The notes beneath the pieces are model-generated. The model did not search any database. It was not told where the DNA came from and was given only the letters and a program-made list of their open reading frames with translations. Below, in pieces: positions 35,398 through 44,377 of a stretch of 64,000 nucleotides of DNA. How positions within the stretch are numbered: position 1 is the first letter of the stretch; every line of letters begins with the position of its first letter. Origin of the DNA: Leptospira perdikensis (GTDB lineage: Bacteria > Spirochaetota > Leptospiria > Leptospirales > Leptospiraceae); contig NZ_RQGA01000009.1 in the NCBI RefSeq assembly GCF_004769575.1, positions 62,001 through 126,000 on the forward strand, given 5' to 3'. The position numbers and the translations under genes are program-made.

Positions 35398-36141
35398 GTG
35401 TCCCAAACCCCGGAGTTTATCGTCCGGTGGCAGAACCAGGACGGAGGATTGACAGAAGGACCTTTAACGGTTCTATGGTCTCTGATTGATAGTTATAAGG
35501 TTGATATTTTTGAAGTCTCCCTTTCGCGTATCACATCCGATTTCATTCAATTTCTGAGAACGAGTCAGTCCCTATCGATTGAACTTACTTCTGAGTTTGC
35601 CGTGATGGCAGCTCACTTAGTATATTTAAAATCAAAAGCTTTATTGCCTGATCCTGGTTTTGAAGAAGAGGACTACAATCCTCCTCTTCCGAAAGAACTT
35701 GTAGATAAATTACTCGAACACAAGAAGTTTCAAATGGCCGGACAACGTCTAGCGGAACTGGATAGGTTGACCGCAGGTATGTTCACTCGGGAAACCAATC
35801 AAGTATTGGATGAAACTGAAGTTTGGTTGGATGTAAGTCTCGTGGATTTAATCTCTGCCTTCAATTCGATTTTGGAACAAGAGAGTTCCAACGAAATGGA
35901 AGATCTTCTTCCCATCTACGAAGGTGTGGCACAATACTCCGTAGAAGATAAAATGGCCTATTTACAAAATCTTTTGGAAAAAACCGGGGAAATCCACTTT
36001 ATGGATTTGTTCGAAACAGAAAAACCGGAAAAAAAAGAAATCGTCGCTGCCTTCCTTGCCGTATTAGAAGTTGTTAAAATCCGAGTTTGCAAAGTTGTCC
36101 AACATGCAGTTTTCGGTGAAATCAAAATAGTCAAGGTTTAG
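35398..36141 (+). CDS. scpA: ScpA, segregation and condensation protein A
   Basis: The 247-residue protein starts at GTG 3 bases after cheY. The N-terminal SMC-binding region (FIVRWQNQDGGLTEGPLTVLW) and the conserved AAHLVYLKSKALLP are typical kleisin ScpA features. It bridges the heads of the SMC dimer in chromosome condensation. It is followed by scpB, as in most bacteria. Cotranscription with chemotaxis genes is unusual but the spacing supports it. Confidence 0.93.
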   Translation: MSQTPEFIVRWQNQDGGLTEGPLTVLWSLIDSYKVDIFEVSLSRITSDFIQFLRTSQSLSIELTSEFAVMAAHLVYLKSKALLPDPGFEEEDYNPPLPKELVDKLLEHKKFQMAGQRLAELDRLTAGMFTRETNQVLDETEVWLDVSLVDLISAFNSILEQESSNEMEDLLPIYEGVAQYSVEDKMAYLQNLLEKTGEIHFMDLFETEKPEKKEIVAAFLAVLEVVKIRVCKVVQHAVFGEIKIVKV

Positions 36142-36147
36142 ACCAAT

Positions 36148-36777
36148 TTGGAAGAAAGAACTTATACTAAGGGCCTTCTTGAGGCACTTCTCTTTTTATC
36201 TTCGGATCCGGTCAAATTGTCTGCACTTGCCAAGTCTGCCGGGATCGAAAAAACAGAAGCCCGGGAACTCCTAGACGAACTTATCCTCGATTACCAAGAA
36301 AAAGAAGGCGGATTTTTACTTAGAGAAATCGCCGGTGGATACCAATTCATCACAAACCAAAAATACAGCGAAGTCCTGGCCCATATCTTTAAAGATAAAA
36401 AAAGAGAAACTCTCTCTCGTGGAACCTTGGACACTCTTGCCATCATTGCTTACAAACAACCCATCACTCTGACGGAACTAGATGAAATTCGAGGAGTGTC
36501 CTCTCGAGCTATGGTCGCAAGTCTCATGTCTAAAAAACTGGTAAAAGCTGTGGGCCAAAAAGAAGTTCCTGGTAGGCCTACTTTGTATGGAACCACAGGC
36601 GAATTCTTGTTACACTTTGGTCTCAGTAAACTTACTGACCTTCCTACGCCTGTGGAAGTGAAAGAACTTAAGTTTGATGAATTCACACCAGAATCTATCA
36701 TTGTTACTGATGAAACAGAAATGAATCCTGATTTTGATACAAGCACACTACCGGAAGAATTACAAGAAGAGGCATGA
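36148..36777 (+). CDS. scpB: ScpB, segregation and condensation protein B
   Basis: The 209-residue protein starts at TTG. It has two winged-helix domains with the ScpB core FKDKKRETLSRGTLDTLAII and YKQPITLTELDEIRGVSS. It binds ScpA and completes the SMC-ScpAB complex. The C-terminal 40 residues are acidic. pheA starts 1 base after its stop. Confidence 0.95.
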   Translation: MEERTYTKGLLEALLFLSSDPVKLSALAKSAGIEKTEARELLDELILDYQEKEGGFLLREIAGGYQFITNQKYSEVLAHIFKDKKRETLSRGTLDTLAIIAYKQPITLTELDEIRGVSSRAMVASLMSKKLVKAVGQKEVPGRPTLYGTTGEFLLHFGLSKLTDLPTPVEVKELKFDEFTPESIIVTDETEMNPDFDTSTLPEELQEEA

Positions 36778-36778
36778 A

Positions 36779-37870
36779 ATGAGTAGTGCAGAAGAAGAAT
36801 TAAAAAAACTCCGTGCTGGTATCGATTCATTAGACACTGAAATCATCGCACTCATTCAAAAACGGGCTGGTTTTGCGCAAGAGATTGGTCGTGTTAAAAA
36901 AGAATCCGGTGGCCCAATTTACCGTCCTGATCGTGAAAAAGATGTATATGAAAAAGTAACTAAATTATCAGGTGGGCCACTTCCATCTTCTGTGATTCGT
37001 GCCATCTATAGAGAAATGATGTCGGGAACCATCGCCTTAGAACATCCGTTAAAGATTGGATTTTTAGGACCAGAGGGAAGTTTTTCTCATTCTGCATTAC
37101 GTGCCAAATTTGGAACTTCTATTGAAGCGGTTCCGCAAACTTCGATCCCTGATGTATTTCGAATGGTAGAAGAGGGAAAGTTGGACTACGGAGTGGTTCC
37201 TGTAGAAAATTCTACGGAAGGCCAAGTCAGTTCTACCTTAGATATGTTTTTAGAAACGGATCTATTCGTTTATTCTGAGTTATACCAAAGGATTTCTTTT
37301 TCTTTACTCGGATTTGAAACTGATCTTTCTGCTGTGAAAAAAATCTACGGGATTCGGATTGGGAATGAACAGTGTCGTAATTGGATTTCGGCTAACCTGC
37401 CGAATGCGGAAGTAGTAGATACGTCCTCTACAGCCATGGCGGCAAAATTAGTTTCGGAACGAAAAGACGGGCTTGCCATCGCATCTAAAATTGCAGGTGA
37501 GATTTATAATTTAAATGTAATTGCTGAAGGAATTGAAGATTATTCTGGAAACACCACTAGATTTTTGGTGATCGGTAAAACAGAATCGCCTAAAACAAAG
37601 GAAGATAAAACATCCATCGTGTTTTCGATTCCGAACCAAACGGGTTCTTTGTTTGCTATTTTAAAAACTTTTAATGAAATACCTGTGAATCTGACAAAGA
37701 TTGAATCAAGACCTTTGAAACGAAACTTATGGGAATACCATTTTTTTGTCGATTTTATTGGTCATAAAGATGATCCAAAAATTGCCGAACTACTCGAAAA
37801 AGTAAAATCACAATGTACCTTGTTTAAACTTTTGGGTTCCTATCCGACTGCCGGATCTTTTCCGACATGA
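36779..37870 (+). CDS. pheA: Bifunctional chorismate mutase/prephenate dehydratase (P-protein)
   Basis: The predicted protein has 363 residues from the ATG at 36779. The frame upstream to 36734 overlaps scpB and is not used. Residues 1-90 are an AroQ chorismate mutase (LRAGIDSLDTEIIALIQKR). Residues 100-275 are prephenate dehydratase (FLGPEGSFSHSA, VPVENSTEGQV, GNTTRFLVIG). Residues 285-360 are the ACT domain (NQTGSLFAILKTF, ESRP) for phenylalanine feedback. It directs chorismate to phenylpyruvate. Confidence 0.96.
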   Translation: MSSAEEELKKLRAGIDSLDTEIIALIQKRAGFAQEIGRVKKESGGPIYRPDREKDVYEKVTKLSGGPLPSSVIRAIYREMMSGTIALEHPLKIGFLGPEGSFSHSALRAKFGTSIEAVPQTSIPDVFRMVEEGKLDYGVVPVENSTEGQVSSTLDMFLETDLFVYSELYQRISFSLLGFETDLSAVKKIYGIRIGNEQCRNWISANLPNAEVVDTSSTAMAAKLVSERKDGLAIASKIAGEIYNLNVIAEGIEDYSGNTTRFLVIGKTESPKTKEDKTSIVFSIPNQTGSLFAILKTFNEIPVNLTKIESRPLKRNLWEYHFFVDFIGHKDDPKIAELLEKVKSQCTLFKLLGSYPTAGSFPT

Positions 37871-38760
37871 AGTTATCTAGAGTTTTGATTTATGGGATGG
37901 GGCTTATGGGTGGATCCTTGGCCCTTGCCATTCGAGAGAAATTTTCAGATGCAGAGATCACCGCAGTGGTTCGTTCTGAAAAAAGTAAAAATACAATCCG
38001 TACGAAAAACTTAAGCGATCAATTTTTTTTAGAATCAGAGTTTACTTCTCCCAACTGGAATCAGTATGATTTGGTAGTCTTTAGCACTCCTGTTGCGTCC
38101 ATTTTGAAAATCATTCCTACACTTCCTAAATCGGGGAATACAATCTTTATCGATTTAGGATCTACCAAAGAAACCATTGTTTCTGCTGTGGAATCTCATT
38201 ATGCAGATACCACTCATCATTATATTTCGACCCATCCTATGTGTGGATCCGAACAAGTAGGCCCGGATGCTGCGGTTTTCGATTTATACGTGGATAAACT
38301 ATGTATTCTTACTTCTCCTAAGTCGGCATCTAACACGAGTTTAGAATCTGTTCGTTTGTTTTGGGAAAAAATTGGTTCTTGGACCATGGAGATGGATTCA
38401 AAGTCACATGATGAAACATTGGCTTATCTTTCTCACTTGCCACATGTGATCTCTACCTTACTTGTGAATGTGGCGGGAGCCAATCCTGCAACCAAAAAAG
38501 AAATCGCAGGATCTTCCAAACCAATCACTGGCGGTGGGTTTCGGGATATGTCAAGAATTGCCGGATCCAATCCGGATATGTGGATTTCGATCTTTAAAGA
38601 AAACCAAGTTTTTTTACGAAAGTCGATTGATGATCTGATCAAACAATTGTTAGAGTTTCGGGATTTATTTGGTTCCAATGGTTCTTTTGAAGAAGATAAA
38701 ATTCGTAAAATTTGGGAATTGGCTCTGGTCAATAAAGAAGAAATTCGAAAGATCAAATGA
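37867..38760 (+). CDS. tyrA: Prephenate dehydrogenase
   Basis: The 297-residue protein has an N-terminal NAD-binding GMGLMGGSLALA, a conserved THPMCGSEQVG and SHLPHVIS, all TyrA signatures. It makes 4-hydroxyphenylpyruvate for tyrosine. No ACT domain is present, so feedback must be at other steps or through the catalytic domain. It overlaps pheA (ATGA) and the next gene (ATGA), giving three tightly coupled genes. Confidence 0.94.
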   Translation: MKLSRVLIYGMGLMGGSLALAIREKFSDAEITAVVRSEKSKNTIRTKNLSDQFFLESEFTSPNWNQYDLVVFSTPVASILKIIPTLPKSGNTIFIDLGSTKETIVSAVESHYADTTHHYISTHPMCGSEQVGPDAAVFDLYVDKLCILTSPKSASNTSLESVRLFWEKIGSWTMEMDSKSHDETLAYLSHLPHVISTLLVNVAGANPATKKEIAGSSKPITGGGFRDMSRIAGSNPDMWISIFKENQVFLRKSIDDLIKQLLEFRDLFGSNGSFEEDKIRKIWELALVNKEEIRKIK

Positions 38761-39914
38761 AGTTTTTAAAAAACATAAACAAGTTAAGCGGCTGTAAGGC
38801 GGCCATTCTCACCAACCAAAGTGCTTTTGGTTTTAATGGAAAATACCACTTCCAAACCTATGCAGAAATTTTTGATCTTAAAACGATATTTTTACCGGAA
38901 CATGGGCTTTTTGCTGAATTACAAGACCAGGTGAGTGGGGATGAACTCAAATATCTTTTTGGAGATATGCAGATTGTAAACCTCTATGGAAAAGAAGAAA
39001 AGAGCCTTGTTCCACCCAAAGAAAGTCTGACAGGAGTGGATGTCATCATCATTGATATTAAAGATGTGGGCTCTCGTTATTATACTTTTTTAACCACAGC
39101 TTATTATATTCTTTTAGAACTCTCTCGCCTAAAAAAAGAAACCGGTAAAGCTCCGATATTTTTAGTGATCGATTCACCAAATCCCATTGGTAAAAAAGTA
39201 GAAGGGACTCCACTCCAAAAAGAATTTGAATCCTTTGTAGGTGTCACTTCTGTATTACATAGGCATGGGCTTACCCCTGGGGGATTATTAACCTATTATA
39301 ATGAAACCTTTCAGCTGAAGGTGGATGTTGTTGTGGTGCCTGTGGGTGTGTTCCATCCAAAGTCTATTTCCCAATTTGAATGGGTACCTCCGTCTCCTAA
39401 TATTCCCACACAAAGTACATGTTTGGTGTATCCTGGGATGTGCCTTTTGGAAGGAACGAACCTTTCAGAAGGAAGGGGGACAACAAAACCCTTTGAAACT
39501 TTTGGAGCACCTTATTTAGTAGGCAAGGCAAAAGAAGAATTGGACAAACGAATGGACTTACATCAGTCCGATGACTTTCGTTTGCGACCTTTACGTTTTT
39601 TACCTACCTTTCATAAGTATACTGGTATTATTTGTGAAGGATACCAACTCATGGTTTTAAAACCAAAACAGTTTCATTCTCTTTATTTTATATTGTACTT
39701 TCTGAAACAACTCGGCGAGTTATTTCCCAAAGAATTCGAATACTTAAAAGGGGTGTATGAGTTTCGTTCCGATCGACCAGCGATTGAACTCCTTGCGGGT
39801 GATTCTACTTTACTTGATTATTTATACGGCAAATTATCGGAATCTGAGCTCAGTGAGTATTTAGATCAATCAGAACGTCGTTGGATTAAGCTCACAAAAC
39901 CATTTCGATATTAA
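38757..39914 (+). CDS. DUF1343/NamZ-family protein (exo-N-acetylmuramidase-like)
   Basis: The 385-residue protein of the DUF1343 family has an early AILTNQSAFG, FLPEHGLFAELQDQ, DIKDVGSRYYTFL, and the late YPGMCLLEGTNLSEGRGT. Characterised members (NamZ) remove N-acetylmuramic acid from glycan ends. Those enzymes are usually exported, but this protein starts MKFLKNINKLSG and lacks a clear signal peptide, so a cytoplasmic role in peptidoglycan recycling is possible. Translation is coupled to tyrA by a 4-base overlap, an odd pairing of aromatic synthesis with wall turnover. Confidence 0.82.
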   Translation: MKFLKNINKLSGCKAAILTNQSAFGFNGKYHFQTYAEIFDLKTIFLPEHGLFAELQDQVSGDELKYLFGDMQIVNLYGKEEKSLVPPKESLTGVDVIIIDIKDVGSRYYTFLTTAYYILLELSRLKKETGKAPIFLVIDSPNPIGKKVEGTPLQKEFESFVGVTSVLHRHGLTPGGLLTYYNETFQLKVDVVVVPVGVFHPKSISQFEWVPPSPNIPTQSTCLVYPGMCLLEGTNLSEGRGTTKPFETFGAPYLVGKAKEELDKRMDLHQSDDFRLRPLRFLPTFHKYTGIICEGYQLMVLKPKQFHSLYFILYFLKQLGELFPKEFEYLKGVYEFRSDRPAIELLAGDSTLLDYLYGKLSESELSEYLDQSERRWIKLTKPFRY

Positions 39915-39933
39915 TTTTTTTAACAAATTGGTG

Positions 39934-39962
39934 TTGCAGACCGACTAAAGACTAGGTATACA
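39934..39962 (+). promoter_or_regulatory. lemA promoter, -10 box abutting the start codon
   Basis: TTGCAG (39934-39939) and TATACA (39957-39962) are spaced by 17 bp. The start would fall near 39969, which is itself an in-frame ATG. The message would be leaderless or start translation at 39978. Confidence 0.55.
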
Positions 39963-40559
39963 ATGACCATGACAAGAATGTTTCGAACCGTTTTTCTGGT
40001 TTCCTTAATGGCAACCTTATTAACCAACTGCGGTTATAACCGCATCCAAGAGTTGGATGAAGAAGTGACTGCTTCTTGGGCAGAAGTTCTCAACCAATAC
40101 AAAAGAAGATCTGATTTAGTTCCCAATTTGGTTTCTGCCGTAAAAGGATTTGCGAACCAAGAGAAAGACATTATGAAAGGGATTGCAGAAGCACGTGCTA
40201 AAATTGGTTCTATCCAAGCTACACCAGAGCTCGTGAACAATCCGGAGAGTCTGAAACAATTTGACCAAGCGCAAGGTCAATTGGGTTCAGCACTATCAAG
40301 ACTTCTTATGATTCAAGAAAACTACCCGCAATTAAAATCAGACCAACACTTTTCTGATCTAATGGCACAGTTAGAAGGAACAGAAAATCGAATTACAGTT
40401 GCTAGAAACCGATTCATCAAATCAACTAAGGAATTCAATGTGTATATCCGTCAGTTCCCTGCGGTGCTAACTGCAAAAGCTTTTGGTTATGAATCGAAAG
40501 CGACTTTCACCGTTGAAGATCAGAAAGCCATTGAGAATGCTCCGAAAGTAGAATTCTAA
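39963..40559 (+). CDS. lemA: LemA-family protein
   Basis: The protein has up to 198 residues. An N-terminal hydrophobic segment ending in LLTNCGYN could be a lipoprotein signal or an anchor. The LemA core is ASWAEVLNQYKRRSDLVPNL, followed by a four-helix bundle (QFDQAQGQLGSALSRLL). In-frame ATGs at 39963, 39969 and 39978 are all possible starts, and the promoter position favours the second or third. LemA proteins are membrane-associated with poorly known function, often beside TPM-domain genes, which are absent here. An intrinsic terminator follows about 100 bases downstream. Confidence 0.88.
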   Translation: MTMTRMFRTVFLVSLMATLLTNCGYNRIQELDEEVTASWAEVLNQYKRRSDLVPNLVSAVKGFANQEKDIMKGIAEARAKIGSIQATPELVNNPESLKQFDQAQGQLGSALSRLLMIQENYPQLKSDQHFSDLMAQLEGTENRITVARNRFIKSTKEFNVYIRQFPAVLTAKAFGYESKATFTVEDQKAIENAPKVEF

Positions 40560-40600
40560 ATAGAAAATAAATATATTAAGAAATTCAAATGAACACAACC

Positions 40601-40631
40601 TTGAATCTAAATAAGAGCTACTTAGATTCAA
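40601..40631. repeat. 10-bp inverted repeat in the lemA 3' region
   Basis: TTGAATCTAA and TTAGATTCAA are perfect complements separated by 11 bases. No T-run follows, and a real terminator lies 30 bases further on. It may be a 3'-end stabilising hairpin of the lemA message. Confidence 0.55.
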
Positions 40632-40662
40632 TCTGAACGGATTGATTTGAAAATTTAATATG

Positions 40663-40690
40663 AAGCCGGTAAGTGATTGCCGGCTTTTTT
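40663..40690 (+). terminator. Intrinsic terminator of lemA
   Basis: The stem AAGCCGG/CCGGCTT has a loop of about 11 bases and is followed by a run of T. It ends the plus-strand transcript just before the stop codon of the convergent MBOAT gene at 40693. Confidence 0.85.
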
Positions 40691-40692
40691 AT

Positions 40693-42123
40693 TTAGAATT
40701 GAAAGTAGAGAAAAGGACTGGATACTGTTACACTATAAATGATGAAGGAAGTAATATAGAGTAAGATACAGGTAGGAATGAGAAAGTATAAATTGTCCGT
40801 GATAAAGGCAAATCTATCTTCATTTTTATCTTGGAGAATGTCTACCAAAAACAAAAATCCAACTAGAATCACCAAACTCACGCTCATCTGAGGAAAAATT
40901 CCACTCGCACCAGTGAAGGCACGTTCCAACATGATTTTGGTGATGCCCATACCTGTCGGAACTTCCGGAGTGGCTTTAGCTCTGAAGAAAAAACAAGACA
41001 ATACGAAAACACCTACTGGATATAACGGTTGGATGGCTCTAGGTACTCGGTTCCAGGCTTTACGCATGGTTTCGAATTTGAATACAAATTTTTCTATGAC
41101 CATCATAGAGGAGTGAAGTGTCCCCCATAAAACAAAGGTCCAGTCGGCACCATGCCAAATTCCAGAAACAAAAGTGGTGATAAAAAGATTTACATAAGCC
41201 ATAATCTCGCCGCGTCTGTTTCCACCAAGAGTGATGTACACATAGTCACGTAACCAAGAACTAAAGGAAATATGCCAACGTCGCCAAAGTTCTGTTAGTG
41301 TTCCCGATAAAAACGGACGGTCAAAGTTTTTAGGAATATGGAATCCGAGTATCCTTGCGGTTCCAATCGCAATATCAGAATATCCTGAAAAATCACAATA
41401 GATTTGAACTGCAAATAAAAAGGCGGCAATCCACATCGCAATCCAATTGTATTCCGTAGGATTGGCATACATGGGATCAATCACGTATGAAACAGGGTCG
41501 GCAATGAAGGTTTTTTTAAAAATACCCCAGAATAGTTGTTTGAGGCCTTGTTTTAAATTTTCTTTTGTAAAGTCTTTGGAATCTAAAAATTGGTGAAGGA
41601 CATCACTTGCGCGTAAGATGGGACCTGCTACCAGTTGTGGAAAAAACGCCAAAAAAAGTCCGAAATGGAAAATGGATTTGGCTCTTTCTACCACACCTCG
41701 ATACACATCTACAGCATAGGATACAGCCTGTAAGGTGAAAAAACTAATCCCCATTGGAAGGAGGATCCCTGACTTCTGTACAAATTCTGGATCACAAGGA
41801 GTGAGTGAAAAGGTTTGGTTCCAAACAGTTATGGAAAAATCCAAATACTTAAAAACAAATAGTAAACTTAAATTACTCCAGACTGCCACATTTAGCCAAA
41901 ACAATTTTTTTGGTTTAGAGGAAGTGGCTTCCATGTAGTCGACAGCAAGTTTTGTGACTACAAAGGAGAATACGAGTAAAATGAGAAAAGGGATTCTGAA
42001 GATCGCATAAAAATACAAACTAACAATGAATAACCAGAGGCCTTGGAATCGTTTGGGGATTAAAAAATAAACAAGAATAACAACCGGCGCAAAGATCAAA
42101 TAGTGAACAGAATTAAAAAGCAT
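40693..42123 (-). CDS. MBOAT-family O-acyltransferase (AlgI/DltB type)
   Basis: The 476-residue polytopic protein begins MLFNSVHYLIFAPVVILVYF. Family motifs include SYAVDVYRG, LVAGPILRA, YCDFSGYSDIAIG, LWRRWHISFSSWLRDYVYI and the catalytic His in GIWHGADWTFVLWG. These enzymes move an acyl group across the membrane to a surface polysaccharide or other acceptor, usually with an SGNH partner. Two SGNH genes lie directly upstream in the same operon, the nearest 1 base away. The acceptor is unknown. LPS O-antigen or another envelope glycan is the obvious candidate. Confidence 0.92.
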   Translation of the reverse strand: MLFNSVHYLIFAPVVILVYFLIPKRFQGLWLFIVSLYFYAIFRIPFLILLVFSFVVTKLAVDYMEATSSKPKKLFWLNVAVWSNLSLLFVFKYLDFSITVWNQTFSLTPCDPEFVQKSGILLPMGISFFTLQAVSYAVDVYRGVVERAKSIFHFGLFLAFFPQLVAGPILRASDVLHQFLDSKDFTKENLKQGLKQLFWGIFKKTFIADPVSYVIDPMYANPTEYNWIAMWIAAFLFAVQIYCDFSGYSDIAIGTARILGFHIPKNFDRPFLSGTLTELWRRWHISFSSWLRDYVYITLGGNRRGEIMAYVNLFITTFVSGIWHGADWTFVLWGTLHSSMMVIEKFVFKFETMRKAWNRVPRAIQPLYPVGVFVLSCFFFRAKATPEVPTGMGITKIMLERAFTGASGIFPQMSVSLVILVGFLFLVDILQDKNEDRFAFITDNLYFLIPTCILLYITSFIIYSVTVSSPFLYFQF

Positions 42124-42124
42124 A

Positions 42125-43363
42125 TTATTTGATTTCCTTTAAGGCATGGGCAATGGATTCTGCGGCCCATAAGTTACCTAATTTTGTTAGGTGGCCATCA
42201 CCAGGAATGTAATAGTCTTGGATTCCTGCTTTTTTTGTTTTTCCGTTTAAAGTAAATTCACGGCCACACATTTTGTCCGTATAAGGAAGGACATCAAGAG
42301 TTTGGATTCCTTTTGAATCTAAATATTTTTTGGCACGAATGGCATAACTTCCAAGAGCATTGTACTTTCCTACCTGGCGACAATACACTTCTTCGATTTG
42401 CATAGGAAGAATGACTGGCACAAACTTATATCCTTTTTCTTTAGAAAGAGTAATCATTAAATCATAGGCCCTTGTTGTTGTTTCGGGTAATGGTTCTAAA
42501 GAGTTTGGATCAATTGGGGAATCGGAACAAATCACATTTAAATTTTGGAGAGGAGTGGGACAAATGAATTCATCCTTTTCTTCGCATTTCTGATGTTTGA
42601 TGGGAAGAATAAATGTTTCTCGTAAATAAACGAGTGGCGAAGAGGTAAGAAGCTTTGTGTCGGCACTGACTAAATATTTTGTTTGTGAAAATTTGACTTT
42701 AGTTTGTTCGTAAGCAAGTTTTAAGGCCTGTAGAAGGTAGGAGAGCCTTGTCAGTTCAAATTGAATGCGGAAGTTTTTTTTCCAAACTGGATCGTTTTCA
42801 TGGAGAGCATCATTTTCATCATCCGGAAGAATTCCTTGTGCGCGTAATTCCTCGGGCATAGTAAAATCATTTGGTGATATAAAAAATAAAACTGTTTTGA
42901 TATTATCAATTTTACCTGACATATCTTTTAGGCGTTTGTAGGAACCAAGAGACCCGTAAGCATCTACACCCAAATTTAGGCTTTGGTAATTTTTTCCGTT
43001 TTGTGCAGATCCTCCGAGGATCGAACAAAAAGTATCTTCATCAGAAACACCAAATCCCATAACCAAACTATCACCAAGACAAACAAGTTTTTGTTTTCCT
43101 GCTATTGGCTCTTCTAATCCGCGAAGGCCCAGTGAATTGGTGGTGAACTGACCTTGCCAAAGATCAGCGTAGTGGCGGACAAAACGGCTTTCGTTTGGTT
43201 CTAGGGTCACCCCATATTCAGGATGGTAGGCATGTAAAAGTTTGACATCGCGGTAGTAACGTAATGCAGGCGGATTGGAAGTGCGTAAAATCAATTCCAA
43301 TGTAAGTAACGCCAACGGGAAAAATAGGACAATGGCTCCCCATCGTTTCCAGTTTTGAATCAT
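42125..43363 (-). CDS. SGNH-type protein, partner of MBOAT acyltransferase
   Basis: The 412-residue protein has one N-terminal membrane anchor (WGAIVLFFPLALLTLELIL) and an extracytoplasmic SGNH domain. The nucleophile Ser lies in VCLGDSLVMGFG, and the late Asp/His is in YIPGDGHLTKLG. Such proteins (AlgX/AlgJ/DltD-like) transfer the acyl group delivered by MBOAT to the final acceptor. The gene is adjacent to the MBOAT gene. Confidence 0.82.
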   Translation of the reverse strand: MIQNWKRWGAIVLFFPLALLTLELILRTSNPPALRYYRDVKLLHAYHPEYGVTLEPNESRFVRHYADLWQGQFTTNSLGLRGLEEPIAGKQKLVCLGDSLVMGFGVSDEDTFCSILGGSAQNGKNYQSLNLGVDAYGSLGSYKRLKDMSGKIDNIKTVLFFISPNDFTMPEELRAQGILPDDENDALHENDPVWKKNFRIQFELTRLSYLLQALKLAYEQTKVKFSQTKYLVSADTKLLTSSPLVYLRETFILPIKHQKCEEKDEFICPTPLQNLNVICSDSPIDPNSLEPLPETTTRAYDLMITLSKEKGYKFVPVILPMQIEEVYCRQVGKYNALGSYAIRAKKYLDSKGIQTLDVLPYTDKMCGREFTLNGKTKKAGIQDYYIPGDGHLTKLGNLWAAESIAHALKEIK

Positions 43364-43405
43364 ATCCCTCTAAACTTTAGAATTCCGGCTGGGAATCAAG
43401 CATTT

Positions 43406-44377
43406 CTAAGGCAAATTTAAGAAGTCCTTAGCAATCGCATCGGCAAAAAGTTCAGCAAGCGCAGGTCCTGGGTGGCCATCTCCAGGGATATAGACTTGTT
43501 TTTGTTCTTGAAACAAGATTTCTGTTTTGGTTCTAAGGTCGATGGGTTTGATACCTTGGTCTGTAAAAAACTTTTTTGCCTCTTCATAGTTGGGATCCTT
43601 CGTATCGGGTTTTCCAACTTTTGACATCCCCCAACTGAAAAGGATGTTTAGTTTCTCTATGGGTAGTGTTGGATCATTTAAAAACTTATATAGGTTGGAA
43701 TAGGTGATATGGTTTTTGGGATATAGGATCGGAATTCCGGACGAAGTGTACACATTTGCCTTCTGAGAAGGTAGGAGGTTTTGATAAATATAGGAATTTC
43801 GGATGAGATGGTAGTGGATAGGATATAGGTATTTTTTGATTCCCTTTTTTTCCCTTTCGTCATCGATAAAGTCAGATGGATTCCAAATCCAATAGATTTG
43901 TTTGGGTTGGTCTTTTGAATTTGTGGAAGTGAATGCCTCTTTTAAAAGGTTCAAAATTCCATTGGTTCCAATGGCATCAACCGCAATGACTCGCACCTCT
44001 AATTTGTATTTGGATTTTAAATAAGAGGCTGGTGTTTCGTTTGTTGGTAAACCATAACCCATTGCCATCGAGTCACCAACGAGCCATAGATCTTTTGGAT
44101 TTGTTTCTTCGGAAAGGATTCGTTCTCCAATAGAATTGGTTTGGATGTCCCAAGTTTTACCATCCACTCTTGTAAACGTTTCCTTTCTATTGGAACAAAG
44201 GCGAATTAAATCGAATCCATACAAACAATGGAATTTTTTATAACGAATTTCTTCTGTATCGGTTCCATTTTGAAAGCGAAAGAAAACTTCTCCTAGAGAT
44301 AAACTTAAGAGAAGGGTAATCGTTAGATAAAATAAAATTTTAAAGGATTTTTTCAATGAGGAGGTAAAAGAAAGCAA
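43406..44377 (-). CDS. Second SGNH-type protein
   Basis: The 323-residue protein has an N-terminal anchor or signal (FKILFYLTITLLLSLSLGE) and the same SGNH layout: WLVGDSMAMGYG near residue 105 and YIPGDGHPGPAL near the C-terminus. It is related in design to the protein encoded at 42125 but shorter and clearly diverged. Two SGNH proteins for one MBOAT suggest two acceptors or a two-step transfer. The start overlaps the upstream membrane-protein gene by 38 bases. Confidence 0.78.
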   Translation of the reverse strand: MLSFTSSLKKSFKILFYLTITLLLSLSLGEVFFRFQNGTDTEEIRYKKFHCLYGFDLIRLCSNRKETFTRVDGKTWDIQTNSIGERILSEETNPKDLWLVGDSMAMGYGLPTNETPASYLKSKYKLEVRVIAVDAIGTNGILNLLKEAFTSTNSKDQPKQIYWIWNPSDFIDDEREKKGIKKYLYPIHYHLIRNSYIYQNLLPSQKANVYTSSGIPILYPKNHITYSNLYKFLNDPTLPIEKLNILFSWGMSKVGKPDTKDPNYEEAKKFFTDQGIKPIDLRTKTEILFQEQKQVYIPGDGHPGPALAELFADAIAKDFLNLP

